From Cristatella mucedo (Eukaryota; Bryozoa; Phylactolaemata; Cristatellidae), in the NCBI GenBank assembly GCA_009760855.2, contig WPIO01000012.1, forward strand, positions 2,124,501 through 2,188,500: DNA of 64,000 nt, read 5' to 3'. Below, in pieces: positions 25,520 through 37,404 of this stretch (positions within the stretch are counted from its first letter, which is position 1; the number at the start of each line of letters is the position of its first letter). The notes under the pieces are model-generated. The model was not told where the DNA came from and searched no databases. It worked only from the letters and a program-made list of their open reading frames with translations. The position numbers and the translations under genes are program-made.

Positions 25520-26060
25520 GGGTCAATGGGTTAGCTAACAGCGAATCCATTCATCCTTCACCTGTTACCAGCTATGCGCATGACTCCTGCCTGGCTTTTT
25601 CCGGTGGTTTCGGACCCTGGCTCTTTTAGCGTTTGCGGATTGCGGATTACTTGCTGAGTCGACTTTGGCCGTTATTTCAGAGGATACAGCTGGCGCTATG
25701 GAGGATCGCATGTCCGCCGCATCTTTCAGAATCCTAGTTAGATGTTGTCGCCGGCGTACCAGCACGACGTGTCGGTTCCGAGCGTAGGCTAGTTTTCGCT
25801 GAATCGTAGCCCTTCCGCGCGCGCTCGCGGTGCGGTGGGCACGCCTAGCGAGAGCCTCGCGATACGCGCTCTTTGCTCCTCCCTGTGGTCGTTGTAATAG
25901 CTATTAGACGCGCTTCGAGATTAAAAGTCAATTCTGTTTGTATCGTAAATGAGTGCAACTTTGGCACGGGTACCGGCGACGAGCGCTCACGTGACCGTCG
26001 TTGCGAAAGCCGCTGTCGCGGCTTTGGCTCGCTTGGACGAGACAGATTGCATTTCCCCTA
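25520..26060. promoter_or_regulatory. CpG-rich candidate promoter of WDR53-like gene
   Basis: CpG-dense sequence around 25800-26060 (GCGCGCGCTCGCGG and later GTCGCGGC) lies just upstream of the proposed WDR53 start on the minus strand. It contains a palindromic E-box within TCACGTGAC at 25987-25995, a USF/MITF-type site. Transcription start was not identified. Confidence 0.35.
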
Positions 26061-26800
26061 GCTTTCATTTTTGCCTACAGAGCAGTATTGACAACCGCTT
26101 TATCCGCGTCCGTTTATGCAGCTGAGCGCTTCATGTTAGCGTTAGGAATAATTCCATGCGCTGCTGTGCTACTCAACCAATATCTATATCACCCCAGCGA
26201 GATCTTGCATAAATCTGATGTCATTGGAACGAATTTTAATGGCACTTGAGTATCCACAAATTTTGGGTGAATTTTCGATGGGGCCCGGCTCCCTCCAAAG
26301 ATTATAAGCCCTACTGTTTCTGCAGTATGCCTCACGGTAAGACGCTCGAAAAATAGCGCTTCCAGGTAGTAAATTTATCATTTATAAATACTGTTCATTA
26401 TCGATGCTCAGTCTTCAAACAAGATGATGGAACCTACTCGTCCGTTTCCGAGACGTCAGTTAGCCAACAACTTCTTGAAGCATTGGAAAGGCTTGTGCAA
26501 TTGACATGCAGCTTGAAGTTTACCTAAGAACCGCGGCACGCTTTTCGCAAGGGGTGTGCCTTTACGGAGACCATTACTCGGCGATTTTGCCTGACCAGTG
26601 GCTTTGAAAAAAGGCCTCCATATTTCGTGAAGGTGCCAAAGGAGGAAATACTTGTTCGCGAAACTAGTAGGTTGGTTGTGCTATCATCCTACGTGAGAAA
26701 ACGCGTTGCCATTCAAGAGCGTATGTCAGCGACAAATGCTTCCAGAAAGTTAAGAGAGTTTGACGGGCTGGAAGGCAAGGAGGGATCACAGTAGAGATAC
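26061..26800. other. No feature recognised
   Basis: No conserved frame, SINE or LINE block was seen between the CpG-rich region and the next LINE relic. Confidence 0.4.
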
Positions 26801-27050
26801 GGTTGTGTCACCTGCATTAAAGTGGAAGACTAAGTTGTGCTTGGCGTTTATCGCTGCAACAAGGATAGGATAAATTGTGAACAGAAGTGGACCCAGAACA
26901 CATCCTTGAGGTAATCCCTATTTAAAGTCTCCCTGAATGCCGTTGCCAGCTGACATGAATGCTGTGAAATCTCGCACCGAAATGGTAACTTAGCTACCAT
27001 TGGATTGCAGCACCAGTGATCCTCTAGCGAGATTATTGGCGATAAAGAAC
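26800..27050 (-). mobile_element. Decayed LINE reverse transcriptase fragment
   Basis: The plus strand TCACCTGCATTAAAGTGGAAG, then GTGAACAGAAGTGGACCCAG and CCTTGAGGTAATCCC, aligns with 62128-62245. On minus it reads as the remains of a GLPQGSVLGPLLF..Y and YADD region, up to the SYL.G.. block. Stops and frameshifts throughout. Confidence 0.75.
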
Positions 27051-27419
27051 TTTGTCAGAAATGGTATGAACGAATCGAGAGATCCAGAAGGACGTATTTA
27101 TGACGCAATAAAACTCATTTTTTTATTCGGGGTAGCATTGCTGTTTCCGATATGCCTCAGAAGTAGTGTCGACGAATTACTGATACAACTACCATTACCA
27201 CAGTAAACGTCAGAGAACCTCGGTTTTTATTACAAATTATACAGAATTGTGTTATGAGTTTACCCACTAAATTTCATGCAATTACATTGCAGTGATTCCT
27301 TAAAAAATTTTGTTTTGTGTGTGGCAAGGATAGTGATTAACTGATAATTAACCCATTTCACATGAGAAAACGGACGAAGTCAAGTCTAGTGCTTCGCATT
27401 TAGAAAGAACAGCAGCAAA

Positions 27420-28451
27420 TAAATCAAACGTATCTTGTATTCACTTTGAAGTTATAGAAAAGTGGCCATTCAAAGGATTCAGAAATGAGAACATGTTTAG
27501 ATTAGCGGCTGTACCACCAATTGATTTCTTGAAGAAGCTCCCAAACACAGTCGCCGTTATGTTTTCCTTATACTATCCTTGACCTTGACATCCAAAGTTT
27601 AGGAAATCCTGGTAAAAGCACGGGTCTTGCTCCTCCGAATAAGCTTCCTGTTCTGTTTGAATCGTCGAGGATTATTAATTATCTCTGAGGGGCATTCTGC
27701 ATCCCGTTCGGCCTTGTTCTTCGTGAGAGGCAGAACCAGCTTCTCGTAGTTATTTAGCCTTCTGATTGCCCACAAAACCATGAGCCACTGTTATGAAAGT
27801 TTTCCAAGCAGCTGTCTCCGTCCTGTACAGCTTGCTGGCGAATTGGCCGCAGAATTCTTTATCTGCTTTTTAGACGATGCTACCAATTTCCACCTGTGCC
27901 TCCGTCAGCAATTGAAAGTCATCCTGGAATTACTTGAAAGATGCTGATTCATTGCGCAGAGCTGTGACGAATTGCTTGATAAGGTATAACTTTGATGTGC
28001 AGTGGTGGCATCAGCACCTTCCGAGAGCCTTCACCAACGGCCCCCACTTAATCGTGCTCTTTCGTATAGAGAACGAGGTCCGCTGTGGCCAGTATCTGTT
28101 GTGATAGTGCATCGTAGTGCCCCGGCTGTTCGATGGACCCAAAAGGAAACTTCGTGAAACCACAATGACGTCCATCAGGTACGACACTGTTTTGAAGTCT
28201 CTAGCGATCTCCCGGTCATAGCCACCATACTTCTCAGCACTCAGCAGCATCATTAACACTTGTGCAGTCGTCCTCTTCGAGGTGCACAGACTGAGCCACT
28301 GGGAGACACCAATACTTACTCCCGCTATGGAGCAGAAAGGTTGAGCGGCACCTCGATGAACTGCACATGAACAGGCATTATTCACTCGAGTTGCACGTGA
28401 TTCCCATTGCCTTAAATAGACGGCCCACATTTTCTCTGAAACAAAAGCCAT
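27420..28451 (-). pseudogene. Relic of a multicopy transposon-associated protein gene
   Basis: Minus-strand frames 28451-28011, 28010-27760 and 27760-27480 together align, with shifts and stops, to a large family of uncharacterised multicopy proteins in arthropods and cnidarians as I recall it. Matching blocks are RDFKTVSYLMD, CGFTKFPF (shifted frame), YHNRYWPQRTSFS, KLYLIKQFVTAL..ESASFK, AAWKTFITVAHGFVGNQKA, TGCRMPLRDN, EAYSEEQ and FYQDFLNF. In that family the same order appears as a GGFTKFPC motif, then HYH..DWPQRTEF, then KQFVTALDKES. At least five disruptions make it a pseudogene. The molecular role of the family is unknown to me; its copy number suggests a mobile element. Confidence 0.6.
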
Positions 28452-29345
28452 CTTGCTGACTCAGGAAGCTAGAAAAAGTGAGTGATACTTTTTCTGATCT
28501 GTTACTTGTATACTGTCATTCAACAAGTTACACACATAGAGCCCAGATATCAGATATCAGAAGATATCAGAATATAGAGATATCAGTAGCTCATCGTCGG
28601 ACTTGCTAAGACCCAGGTCTCTAATCAGATCGCCGAGGTCTTTGTGGTTTCGGAAGTATTACTTTTTCTTCTCAGCATTATCTGTGAGACTAGAATTTGG
28701 TTTGGCGGTACTTGCCTCGCTGTCTGACTTGCTGCTCTCTGCTGAATATGGCCGATTCCTCTCTGGAGGGAGGGGGAGACAGTGAGCTCAGCACAGTGTG
28801 GTGCTGGGGTGACGGATGGCGGAATTCGCGGATGCATGATTAGAGGTACACTCTTGCCAGTTCGACGTTTGGAAGGTTAATGGTCGACAACAGAATTTTC
28901 ATACTATGCATCTCTCATTGTTTTCTTATAGCAGTTAGACGTAGCCTCATCTTGGTTGGATTAGTGTGATCTACTACAGTCTCCTTATGCAAGCCTGCGT
29001 AAGCAGTCCAGATATTTCATATGCTAACACGGGCCACGTGGGCCTAGGGTACACGTTGTGCACATTATTCAGATGAGCAAACTCGTTCAGAACATAAGCT
29101 AGTGGCTGTTGCAGTGGTCCGCTAGTGAGGGCAGCTCTGACCGAGACTTAGCTGGAGGAGAACGGAAAATTGTTTGCAGGCTGCGTCAATGTCAGCGAAT
29201 GTTCGTATTTTTAACCTTTACTCTGGGAAGCATTCAGCACGTCTCCCTTTCTTGTCCTTCTTGGGGTGGGTACTGGGAATGACTTCTGTGTTTTTATTGA
29301 GAGGCTGCACGGTGAATCGCTTGTCATGCTGCATGTCTGGACTCT
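28452..29345. other. No gene recognised; short ATATCAG repeat
   Basis: A small imperfect tandem of AGATATCAG occurs near 28543-28590. Otherwise no exon or repeat family was recognised. Confidence 0.45.
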
Positions 29346-29347
29346 AG

Positions 29348-29492
29348 ACGCCGAGCTGGTTTGACCCAGGTTTAAGGTGCCCGCACGGACCAAGGTCTAG
29401 CCGAGGTCACGGGCTCGAGCCGCGTGGTTTATGTGAAGCGCCTGAAGAGAGATTACGTTCTCTAAGATGCCACACAAATGAATTGTTGTATT
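29348..29492 (+). mobile_element. tRNA-derived SINE, group B (LINE-like tail)
   Basis: A head GCCGAGCTGGTTTGACCCAGG..AAGGTG is followed by a B-box-like GGTCACGGGCTCGAGCC. It then joins TGTGAAGCGCCTGAAGAG and GATTACGTTCTCTAAG, the LINE 3' stem-loop. This is the clearest SINE-to-LINE tail join together with 50535. Confidence 0.85.
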
Positions 29493-29494
29493 AA

Positions 29495-31270
29495 GACTTG
29501 GTACCGATCTTGACGTCAGATAGCTTCAGACAGGGTGATCCACTGTCACCCATTCATGTCAATTTATTCATGTCAATTTAGCCGTGGGGGCTGCAGCAGA
29601 GTAGGCCACCGTGCGACGAGCGGTGGCTCACGTAGCCTTCGGGCGTAACCCGAACAGGCCAACCATGAGCGGTGACACGTCAAGCCTTTAGACTTCATTC
29701 GAACGGGCCAACCAGGATCCAGTCTGCCCGCTGGACCAGTAATAGTTACGCTTCTACATTTTGCTGTGCACGTCATCGAACGTCTAGGAGCTTAATTGTC
29801 GGCAATCATGGACATGTACAGTAACATTTGTCCAAGCGAAATCGGAAACTTGTCTAGAATTTTTGTACAAGCTGAGCAGACCTTCCAGTTCAAATTCAGT
29901 CTGATATGTGCAGTATTTGTTGAGCTATTGAATTTACAAGGCATCAAGCTACAGTGAAATGGAAGCTCTATAAAAGACACAAGAATGCACCTCAATAAGC
30001 TTCACGCATGTACCTCGATCAACAAAGGTTCAACAAGTTAAGATACAAGTTGATTGTGATACAGAGATGGTAAATCTGTTATTCGTAAACATTTTGCTGC
30101 CAGGTTACATCCAGGGTTGATATGGTTTGCATCCTCATTTTTCTTTTATGGGGAAGTCGTCAGAACTCCCGATTTAATTTCTGTCATATTTGTCTATTGT
30201 AAGGTACAATAAGGAATTATTCAATTGTCGGACCAATTTTATAAGTATTCTCTTGAAATTCCCCTTGAGGCGAGCGTCAGCTTGCTACGGTTGAACCAAT
30301 TTTTCGACGACGGAACCTCAGCCATGATCGTAGAAATCGCATTCCTGCTTGAAAACAATGAGGGTGCTCCGAGTGTGCTGCAAAGCACAACACCGCTATG
30401 TACGAAGGCATCTCGAGTGGCTTTCTGTCACAAAGGCAGGTGGTAGCACCTGTGCGGCCTGCCGTTTTGGGTGCTCAAACATCCTGTTACCCCGCCAACG
30501 AACTCTGCCTCGGTGCTCATCGCCGGCTGCGTAACAACCGGAAGCTCTTCCGGAATAGGCAATACTTCGGGTGGTGTAGAGTTGTAGACATTGTCCTTGA
30601 GTGAAGGCAACCTAGCCTATGTTTGGCAAGCCACCAGCGAGCCCATGATGAAGGACTTCCCAACAGCCAAGACTTTGTAAACACTATACACAGCTGTTAT
30701 AAAAAAATACATTAGGTGTTGGAAGTGTTGTTTAATTGCAGAGGACCCATAGCAGTCATCTTTCACAAATCTGATTGCTCACTACCATATTTGTAAATAT
30801 TCTGCCTGGAACATGAGACATATAGTGGTTAAGTTAAGGCTAGTACTGACATATTAATTGCTTGATTGCTGAATTAGCTGCCTGGTTTGCTAAACTTTGG
30901 CATTCAAAAATCCCCTGCAGAACTTTTAATCTGGAAACATTGCTTAGCCAAAATCGGACGAATGAACGAAGAGAATCCTACCGATCCCAAGGAAATTCTG
31001 AATTACCTCTGACCCCAAACAATTTCTGGAGCAGCATTGTAGTTCAACAGAATCTGCGATGTATTATTACACATTCACTGCATTTAGTGGTTCTTTCGAT
31101 GATGGTACGGTTAACCTGCACGCATGTGTGCAGCAGAAGTTTGAAATATCTAAGGTAAATTTCACGGATAACCAGCAGTCTGTGAGAGTAAAGACGAGAC
31201 TGCTACAAAACCACACTTTATGTGCTAATAATGGCAGCAGAACTGAGCTTACAGCTGTAATCTATAAGAC
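29495..31270. other. No confident gene
   Basis: A minus-strand frame around 30430-30610 (VLPIPEELPVVTQPAMSTE) looks mildly exon-like but has no matching splice sites or recognised family. Nothing else is supported. Confidence 0.35.
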
Positions 31271-31285
31271 GTTCTAGGTAATAAT

Positions 31286-32086
31286 ATGACCACCGTAGCA
31301 CACGTGCAGGCTATTGCTGAAGCTCCTTGTGTTGAAATCAGGCCTCCCGGCGTACGGCTTGATAAGCCAGATTTCATAGCACCGGCGTTGTGCGAGGCAA
31401 CGGTCAGCGGTGTGGCTGAGGCGACGGAGAGTGAGACGGTGCACGGAGAGGCGGCGGCGTCCGCCGACAGAGTCGGCGGCGTCCGCGACATGGTCGGCGG
31501 CGTCCGCGCGGAAGGCGGCGGCAGAGTCGGCGGCGTCCAGGTGAAGGCGGCGGCGGCACCCGCGACAGAGTCGGTGGCGGCGTCCGCGGCAGAGTCGGCG
31601 GCGGCGTCCGCCAAAGAGATAGTGGCCGGCGATGCAGCGCAAGCCATGAAGGTGACGTTGGCCAGCGACCAGCCGGTGGGCTGCGACGCGGCACAGGCAG
31701 GAGAGTGTATGCAGACCAAAGAGTCTGCACAGGCCGGAGAGTGTGTGCAGACCGAAGAGTCTGCACAGGACGGAGAGGCTGTCCAGGAGGGGGAATCTGT
31801 GCAGGCCGCAGAGACTGTGCAGGCCGGAGAGACTGCCTAGGTTGGAGAGGGTACGCAGGACGTTGAAGCAGCTGCGTATATCGGAGACGCGGCGGAAGAA
31901 TCGGCAGAGGCGGCAGAGGCGGATGGAGCGACGATGGTTGAGGTCAGAAAAACAGTGGCTGTGGACGTCAGCTCGATGACGATGGCCGGTGGCTCACGTT
32001 GCCGATTGGTCGCAAAAGGCTGTGCACCAGCTCGCCTCTTGCGATCAATCGGCAACATGAGCCACCGGCCATCGTCATCGAGCTGA
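31286..32086 (+). pseudogene. Alanine-rich / hexapeptide-repeat frame with one nonsense codon
   Basis: From ATG 31286 the frame is open to TAG at 31838-31840 (184 residues), then open again to TGA at 32084-32086. The middle is Ala/Ser/Gly-rich, built from GTCGGCGGCGTCCGCG-like DNA repeats. Residues about 134-184 are a six-residue repeat of the type V-Q-A-G-E-S/T (AQAGEC, VQTEES, AQDGEA, VQEGES, VQAGET). The TAG falls exactly where the repeat has its CAG (Gln) codon, so a single C-to-T change probably created it. Neighbouring repeat DNA in 31450-31560 is out of frame, which suggests earlier indels. No upstream exon, promoter or homologue was identified. It may be a decayed or purely repetitive sequence. 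Confidence 0.35.
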
Positions 32087-32136
32087 CGTCCACAGCCACT
32101 GTTTTTCGGTCCTCAACCGTCGTCGCTCCATCCGCC
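31918..32136. repeat. Long inverted repeat, 103-bp arms, 13-bp spacer
   Basis: Left arm 31918-32020 and right arm 32034-32136 are reverse complements with only about six or seven mismatches. The core GTGGCTGTGGACGTCAGC and its complement are exact. The loop is TGTGCACCAGCTC. The frame described at 31286-32086 runs through the left arm, the loop and half of the right arm. Confidence 0.92.
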
Positions 32137-32139
32137 TTC

Positions 32140-32684
32140 GCTCCCTTCTCACACTCGAGTGTGGTCTGTCCTCCCCTCGGGCTGTCCCTTGGCCGACCCC
32201 AATGGTGAATCCACCATCTGGCCACCAGCGGTTACCGGCCTGTGTCCATGCTATATCACAGGCTCATCAGAGGAGCCGGCATACACTCAAACTACAATAG
32301 CTTTACACAGGAGTGTGGAACATGCTTCTGGTAACTAGCAGGTGTCTGGTACCTAAGCCTCGACTGACGATTAAGGAAACCAGGAGACCTTTTTTTCTGT
32401 ACCTACTGTAGAGCCATGACTGTGGAGCCTGTAACCGTTGTAACTTGATTCGAGGATGTCACTGTGCGAAAACGTTCAGGTTATAGGCTGCTGCTCTGAT
32501 GCAGTTCAAGCTGCTTTACCACTCTGCGATCGTGCTGTTGATGGTGCAATAGCTCGACAATGCGGGCAGGTCTGACCTACATTGTGTTGTGTTTACTAAT
32601 ATCGCTCTACTTTCAGATCGTTTCAGGTATCTATTGAGATGGAGCTGCAGATAACGGCGCTTGCCCGTCTCCAGCAAGTGATGC
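32140..32684. other. No feature recognised
   Basis: Flank of the inverted repeat; no gene or repeat family was seen. Confidence 0.4.
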
Positions 32685-32805
32685 CTATAATAATAATATA
32701 AATATTATTACATTTGTTAAAGGGCCCTCAGAGAACTCAATCTATTTCTAGACACTTTACATTTGCTGCAAAGGAAGCATGATCGAATGGTTAGTAATGA
32801 CCCGA
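32685..32805 (-). mobile_element. LINE tail fragment
   Basis: Plus strand: (AATAAT)n, then CCCTCAGAGAACTCAATCTA, TTTACATTTGCTGCAAAGG and AGCATGATCGAATGG. This is the reverse complement of the last ~110 bases of the LINE. Confidence 0.85.
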
Positions 32806-34184
32806 AAGTCTGAAAGAAAAGCCGGCGGTTCTGGAGATGCACTTAAGTAGAGCTCATTGCAGTGACAGCTAACTGCAACAGCTACATTAGTCAGGTCAGC
32901 GGCGGCACGCTTTTAGCGCTCAACTCTCTACAATGCATTGCGAGAACTGATGGCCAATATTGGCCCTGGTGCGGACGCTTCGCGTGCAGTCAGGCGTGCT
33001 GAATAGATCACTGTTTGTGGGTTTGCCAACTCGAGAGTACTTATCGTGCGTCGGGCCGGTTTATCAGACGCACGTTTGTAATCCTCAATTTACAGCGAAT
33101 TGCCGCGCCATTGCTCGCAGTAGGGCGCACGATCGCTCAGCTCCGCTCGCACCAAATTGGGAGGCAGAGTCCTCTCAGCAGGAGGCATTGTCCGAGAAGA
33201 CTCGTCAGCTTCGTCGGCCGGTCCGTGACTCATCCGTGGTCATCAGCGTCTGAAGCGGCCAGGGTCCGAATGAATGCAAAAGCGAATGGTTTGGCCAACG
33301 CCTGGAGAAAAACTAAGCTGAATGTCAGGTAGGCAAAAAATTAGAGCGGAAAACCAGCGCATCGCCTTAGAATTGACAGCGCGACCGATCCGGTCCAAGG
33401 TTTGGATCAGGGGTGTACGACCGGACGTCCGCGGACCCCAAGAGGTTCTTGAACGGACTTCAAATGGTCCATGGCTGGGCTTGGGGGGGGGCGTGAAAGC
33501 GTTTATGCTTTTGTTAGTGTCTATCAGATGTTATGAATGTATGTTTGGTTACTAAAAAAAAACAGCAGATTCGTACAGTTGTGTCTCGTGCCGAATCTAA
33601 GCGTCTGGATAGCCAACAGTCATCACGGTCGTCAGGTTTTGACTTCTGCAACGGTTTTCCACTGAAGTAAATTGAGTGTTGAAGTCCAAAAAATGATACA
33701 GCAAAGCGTTCCAGAATTATAACAAATTCTTCTAGTGTTCTGACCCAATTGATGGAAGCGTTGGCAGCTACACCATTTTTAATCTTTGAAATAGGGAAGT
33801 TAGTTTCCTTGCTAAGCACAACTTCAACCAGAATTAAAGTCTTGGCTCTCTGTGTCCCACAGATGAAGCATATGCTATGTATGGCACGGCGGCAACGCAT
33901 CGGTGCTACTGCTTTGGTGAAGAAAGAAGCTCTTACATCTATTTGTGTACAGATGAATGAATTAGAATAAAAATAAAAAATAATATAAATTTCATTAATA
34001 AGACATTTGTATGTCGTCCTAGAAGAACCAAATATCTCTGTAAGTACTTTACGTATGTTGAAAAGGCAGCACGTCGATTGTGTAGAGATTGGAAGCCCGG
34101 TGTTAGCATGCTTAAGCGTACAAAAGACAATTAACCCGGACACAGCAAATGCTACAAGGAGCAGCCGCGTTTTAAGCTTCTGCC
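32806..34184. other. No confident gene; divergent LINE flank
   Basis: A minus-strand frame at 34254-33514 starts as the LINE C terminus (FAPKVWNS, TLRQKLKTRLL) and continues past the usual LINE stop. The extra part (about 33514-34130) may be the 3' region of a diverged LINE subfamily or read-through by chance. A plus-strand G-run lies near 33483-33490. Confidence 0.4.
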
Positions 34185-34900
34185 TTAATGTTCTCAAGTC
34201 GGGGAAAATCATGACGTCAGTCACGTGTGAGTTCCAAACTTTAGGAGCAAACAAATTGAAGGAACGGTCTACTTTGGATTTTAGGTTGGTTCGAGTTATA
34301 CGACTTGAGTCAGAAGAGCAGGCGGTACGGTACCTAGCCGGATCGGGAAGTAGTTCGGATAGGTAGGCTGTGCAAAAGAAAGGATGGACTATAGCGTGAT
34401 TAAAAAATCCTTGAAGTCGGTCTTCTTGTTGAAGAGAAGCCAGTTCAGGTCAGCTAGAAGTAGTATAATGTAGAAATTGTGACGTTCATGACAGACAAGC
34501 CTAGTTGCAGAGTTTGGAACCAACTGCAAGAACCTCTTTGCACAGGCTGGAAGATTTTCCATTTTTGAGCTACGAAAGTCAAGCGGGACGTCATAAATGC
34601 ATTACCTAACTTTTATGTGACATCTCTGTCTTGGAGGCCCGAATTGTCGAATAGTTACCTATCTGAAAGCAGGCAGAATTGGAATGTGAAGCTGATGTGG
34701 TCGTCTAAAGAGACGTCACTTTGGAACAGGACACCTTACATTTTGTACCGGTAGCCCAGGAAATATGCTTGCCGAGCTCATTTTGGTGCTGAAGTTCTTA
34801 ATTTTCTATGTGGCCCAAACTAGTAAGTTGATTTTATCGTCAAAAATTTCGTATTTCTGAAATAATACTTCTCTTCTGGGGCAAACTCGTTAACTGCATC
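34185..34900 (-). mobile_element. Diverged LINE copy (second subfamily)
   Basis: Plus-strand blocks GTCACGTGTGAGTTCC, CAAACTTTAGGAGCA, CATGACAGACAAGCCTAGTTGCAGAG, CGGTCGTCTAAAG-like GTCGTCTAAAGAGAC and ACTTTGGAACAGGAC parallel 61330-61960 in order. Words such as ACTTGAGTCAGAAGAGCA and GGATAGGTAGGCT are shared with 59140-59390 but not with the main family. Frame broken. Confidence 0.75.
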
Positions 34901-37404
34901 CCAGCTGTCAGTGTGAACCATATTGTTTTCAAGATATTTTGTCTGGAAATGCGAGCAGAATATGAAGTCTTCGCTACAGCTTAGAAAGTCGTAGGATCTA
35001 CAAACAAACTTTTAAGCACTCTTTGAATTTCGAGCAAAAGTTTCAGTGTCGCATTACACTGCGGGCCAGAGTGTCCGATGACCTATTTGTAAGTCCAGCC
35101 TAGGTGATGAGTCAGGCCTACCATCAGTCAAAGACTCCATATTGCGACCTGGGTTGTGAAGTGAAGTGTTCGAATCTCACATTCAGTCTAATTCTGTTTT
35201 TGACATTTTCACGAGTGAAGCGTTCGCTGAGCTTTCATTGCATGAAGCTCCGGTCTCCTTAATCTCCAGTTTCTTTCCGTCGTGGATTTGTTTTCTGCAA
35301 CGTGTCTGTTGAGCTTCGGCAGTGCGACACTGAGTGGCTTCCTTTGTTGCTTAATAGTTTTGCTGTTGTCTGCGATAGGTATGCTTATTTTCTGCTCGCG
35401 GTGCTCCTTTGTATTTCAAATTTATTGGTGTGAAACTCATCGGTAGACAATATTTGACGAAAATCACATGTTGCTCATGGAAAATAAAGCATGCACCCAT
35501 GAAAGTTCACGGGACTCCAACTTGGCTTTGGAAGGTGAGCGTGTGGATCCGCTGACCTATCTTAAGAGCCCGCCCCGCTGACTTTTAAGCTTAGAGTTGG
35601 TAGCTCATCCAGCGAAACCTGTCTGGGAGGAAAATTAAACGTATTTCAAAATTATATTTAAAATTTCTACTTAAAGTGAACATGAATATGATACGTGAAA
35701 CGCTCTGCCTGCACCCATCAGATTCTAGTTTTGAGAGTCATTTCAGGTATGGCTTGAGATAGGCCGGAAGCTAAAAACATACGGCAGTCTCCAGCGAAGT
35801 GAAGTGCTCGCTATCTGACCATGCTTCAGAGCGAAAAGCATTGCAGCCGAGCTCGAAGCTGAACTCGATGCTGTTGCTGATGAGAATGCAGACTATACGG
35901 GTTTTACGGCAGTTGTGAAATTGGCGTCTGAAAATACTCGGTATCCATTTATGATAGAGCGTAATGAGGTGGCACTATCAAAAGTAAGCACCCACGATAG
36001 ACGGCCTTGTTAGGTTTCTGTAATTATCTTTGCGGATGGTCTTCTTAAAAGGAGAGGCAGTGAAACTGGGCAAACTAAATCGGTCAGATTATGACAGCTT
36101 GATTAGTAGCAGTTGCTGCATTTGTAATGTTTAGGAATCGGATCTGTTACTAAAAAATTAAGGTCTGACCATGGAAAAGGTGACCCAGATAGGTTGTACC
36201 ACTCTTTGGCTGGTGTTGTGCAAATATGTTGCCCAGTGACCCTTTTAAATATACCGTTCTACGTTAAGGATACAGAGTTATTTTTTTAAGGTATGGCTTT
36301 CTCGCTTCCCGTCGTGCTCTGCAAACAGGTGTGCATCGGTAGGGCTTCTACAACTCGTTAGCTGTGCTTTGACGCACTGGTTTCAACAGGTTTTTGTCTT
36401 ACGTCAGCGAGGACTAGCACCTATTTCGCGGGCTTCGTTTGCAGCAATGCACTGTAGTCGGTGAGCCGCTTCAGCGCATTCGCATCGCTGTCTGGCCACC
36501 AGAAAATGAATATCCTGGATATATGATAATTAAGGATTGAGGAATTTATCTAAACAGAGAGGCGTATTTCTCCCTAGAATTGCGGATACGAAGGGGAAAA
36601 CATTGATGAGTTGGGCGAGTTTTCTGTCCGCTGTATGATTTCCTTGAACCGAGAACAAAGCACATCCGCTTCCGAATCAAAGCATATCGAGTGATGTGGC
36701 TTCTTAGAAAAGTCATGTCGAGATTACTCCTCGGAAGATAAATCACTTTTATTCATGCAGCTGAATGATTGCACTTCGACTGCCTGAATCTTGTTAAGTG
36801 ACTTGATGCTAGCCAATTTCAGGTGGACTTGATATTAAAGCATGAAGACTAGAAATCTCTGTGCACCTTAACAGACTAAGTAAGAACTGCAGCCATTGGT
36901 GCTGTAATACAGATCCCGATGGCAAACGATAGCGACACTACTTTGGAGTAGTTTGAGAGGCTTGAGGGCAGAGCACGCCAATTTGAGCATCCGTGACATT
37001 AGGACAGGCAAAGATACAGCGTTGGATTTGATCATAGCAGTTACAAGAATAGCACATTTCTGGAGTGCAACGATAGAGCTGCATTTATTTCTCGGCAGAC
37101 GCGTAGGCTGGAAAGGAAGCATAGAAGCTGACTAAAAATTGTGATTGCACAATTGTAGCACGCAACAGCACACAGAATTGTGTGCCAACTTCTTTCGAGG
37201 AGCCTATTGTCAGACCGTTTATTTGGACGTCGAGACAAGACAAGGACATGCCGCCTTACTACGATGGCTGCTGTACGTTATGACTCTAGTACACCGCACG
37301 CCTGTAACCGTCCGCGGCGGCTGTTGAATAGGCTCTTCTACGCTTATGGACGTGGACATTTCATCTTATCGCCTAGTTTTCACAGGAACTGTGTGTAGCA
37401 ATTA
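34901..37404. other. No gene recognised
   Basis: 2.5 kb without a splice-consistent exon, SINE promoter or matched repeat. Short frames only. Confidence 0.4.
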
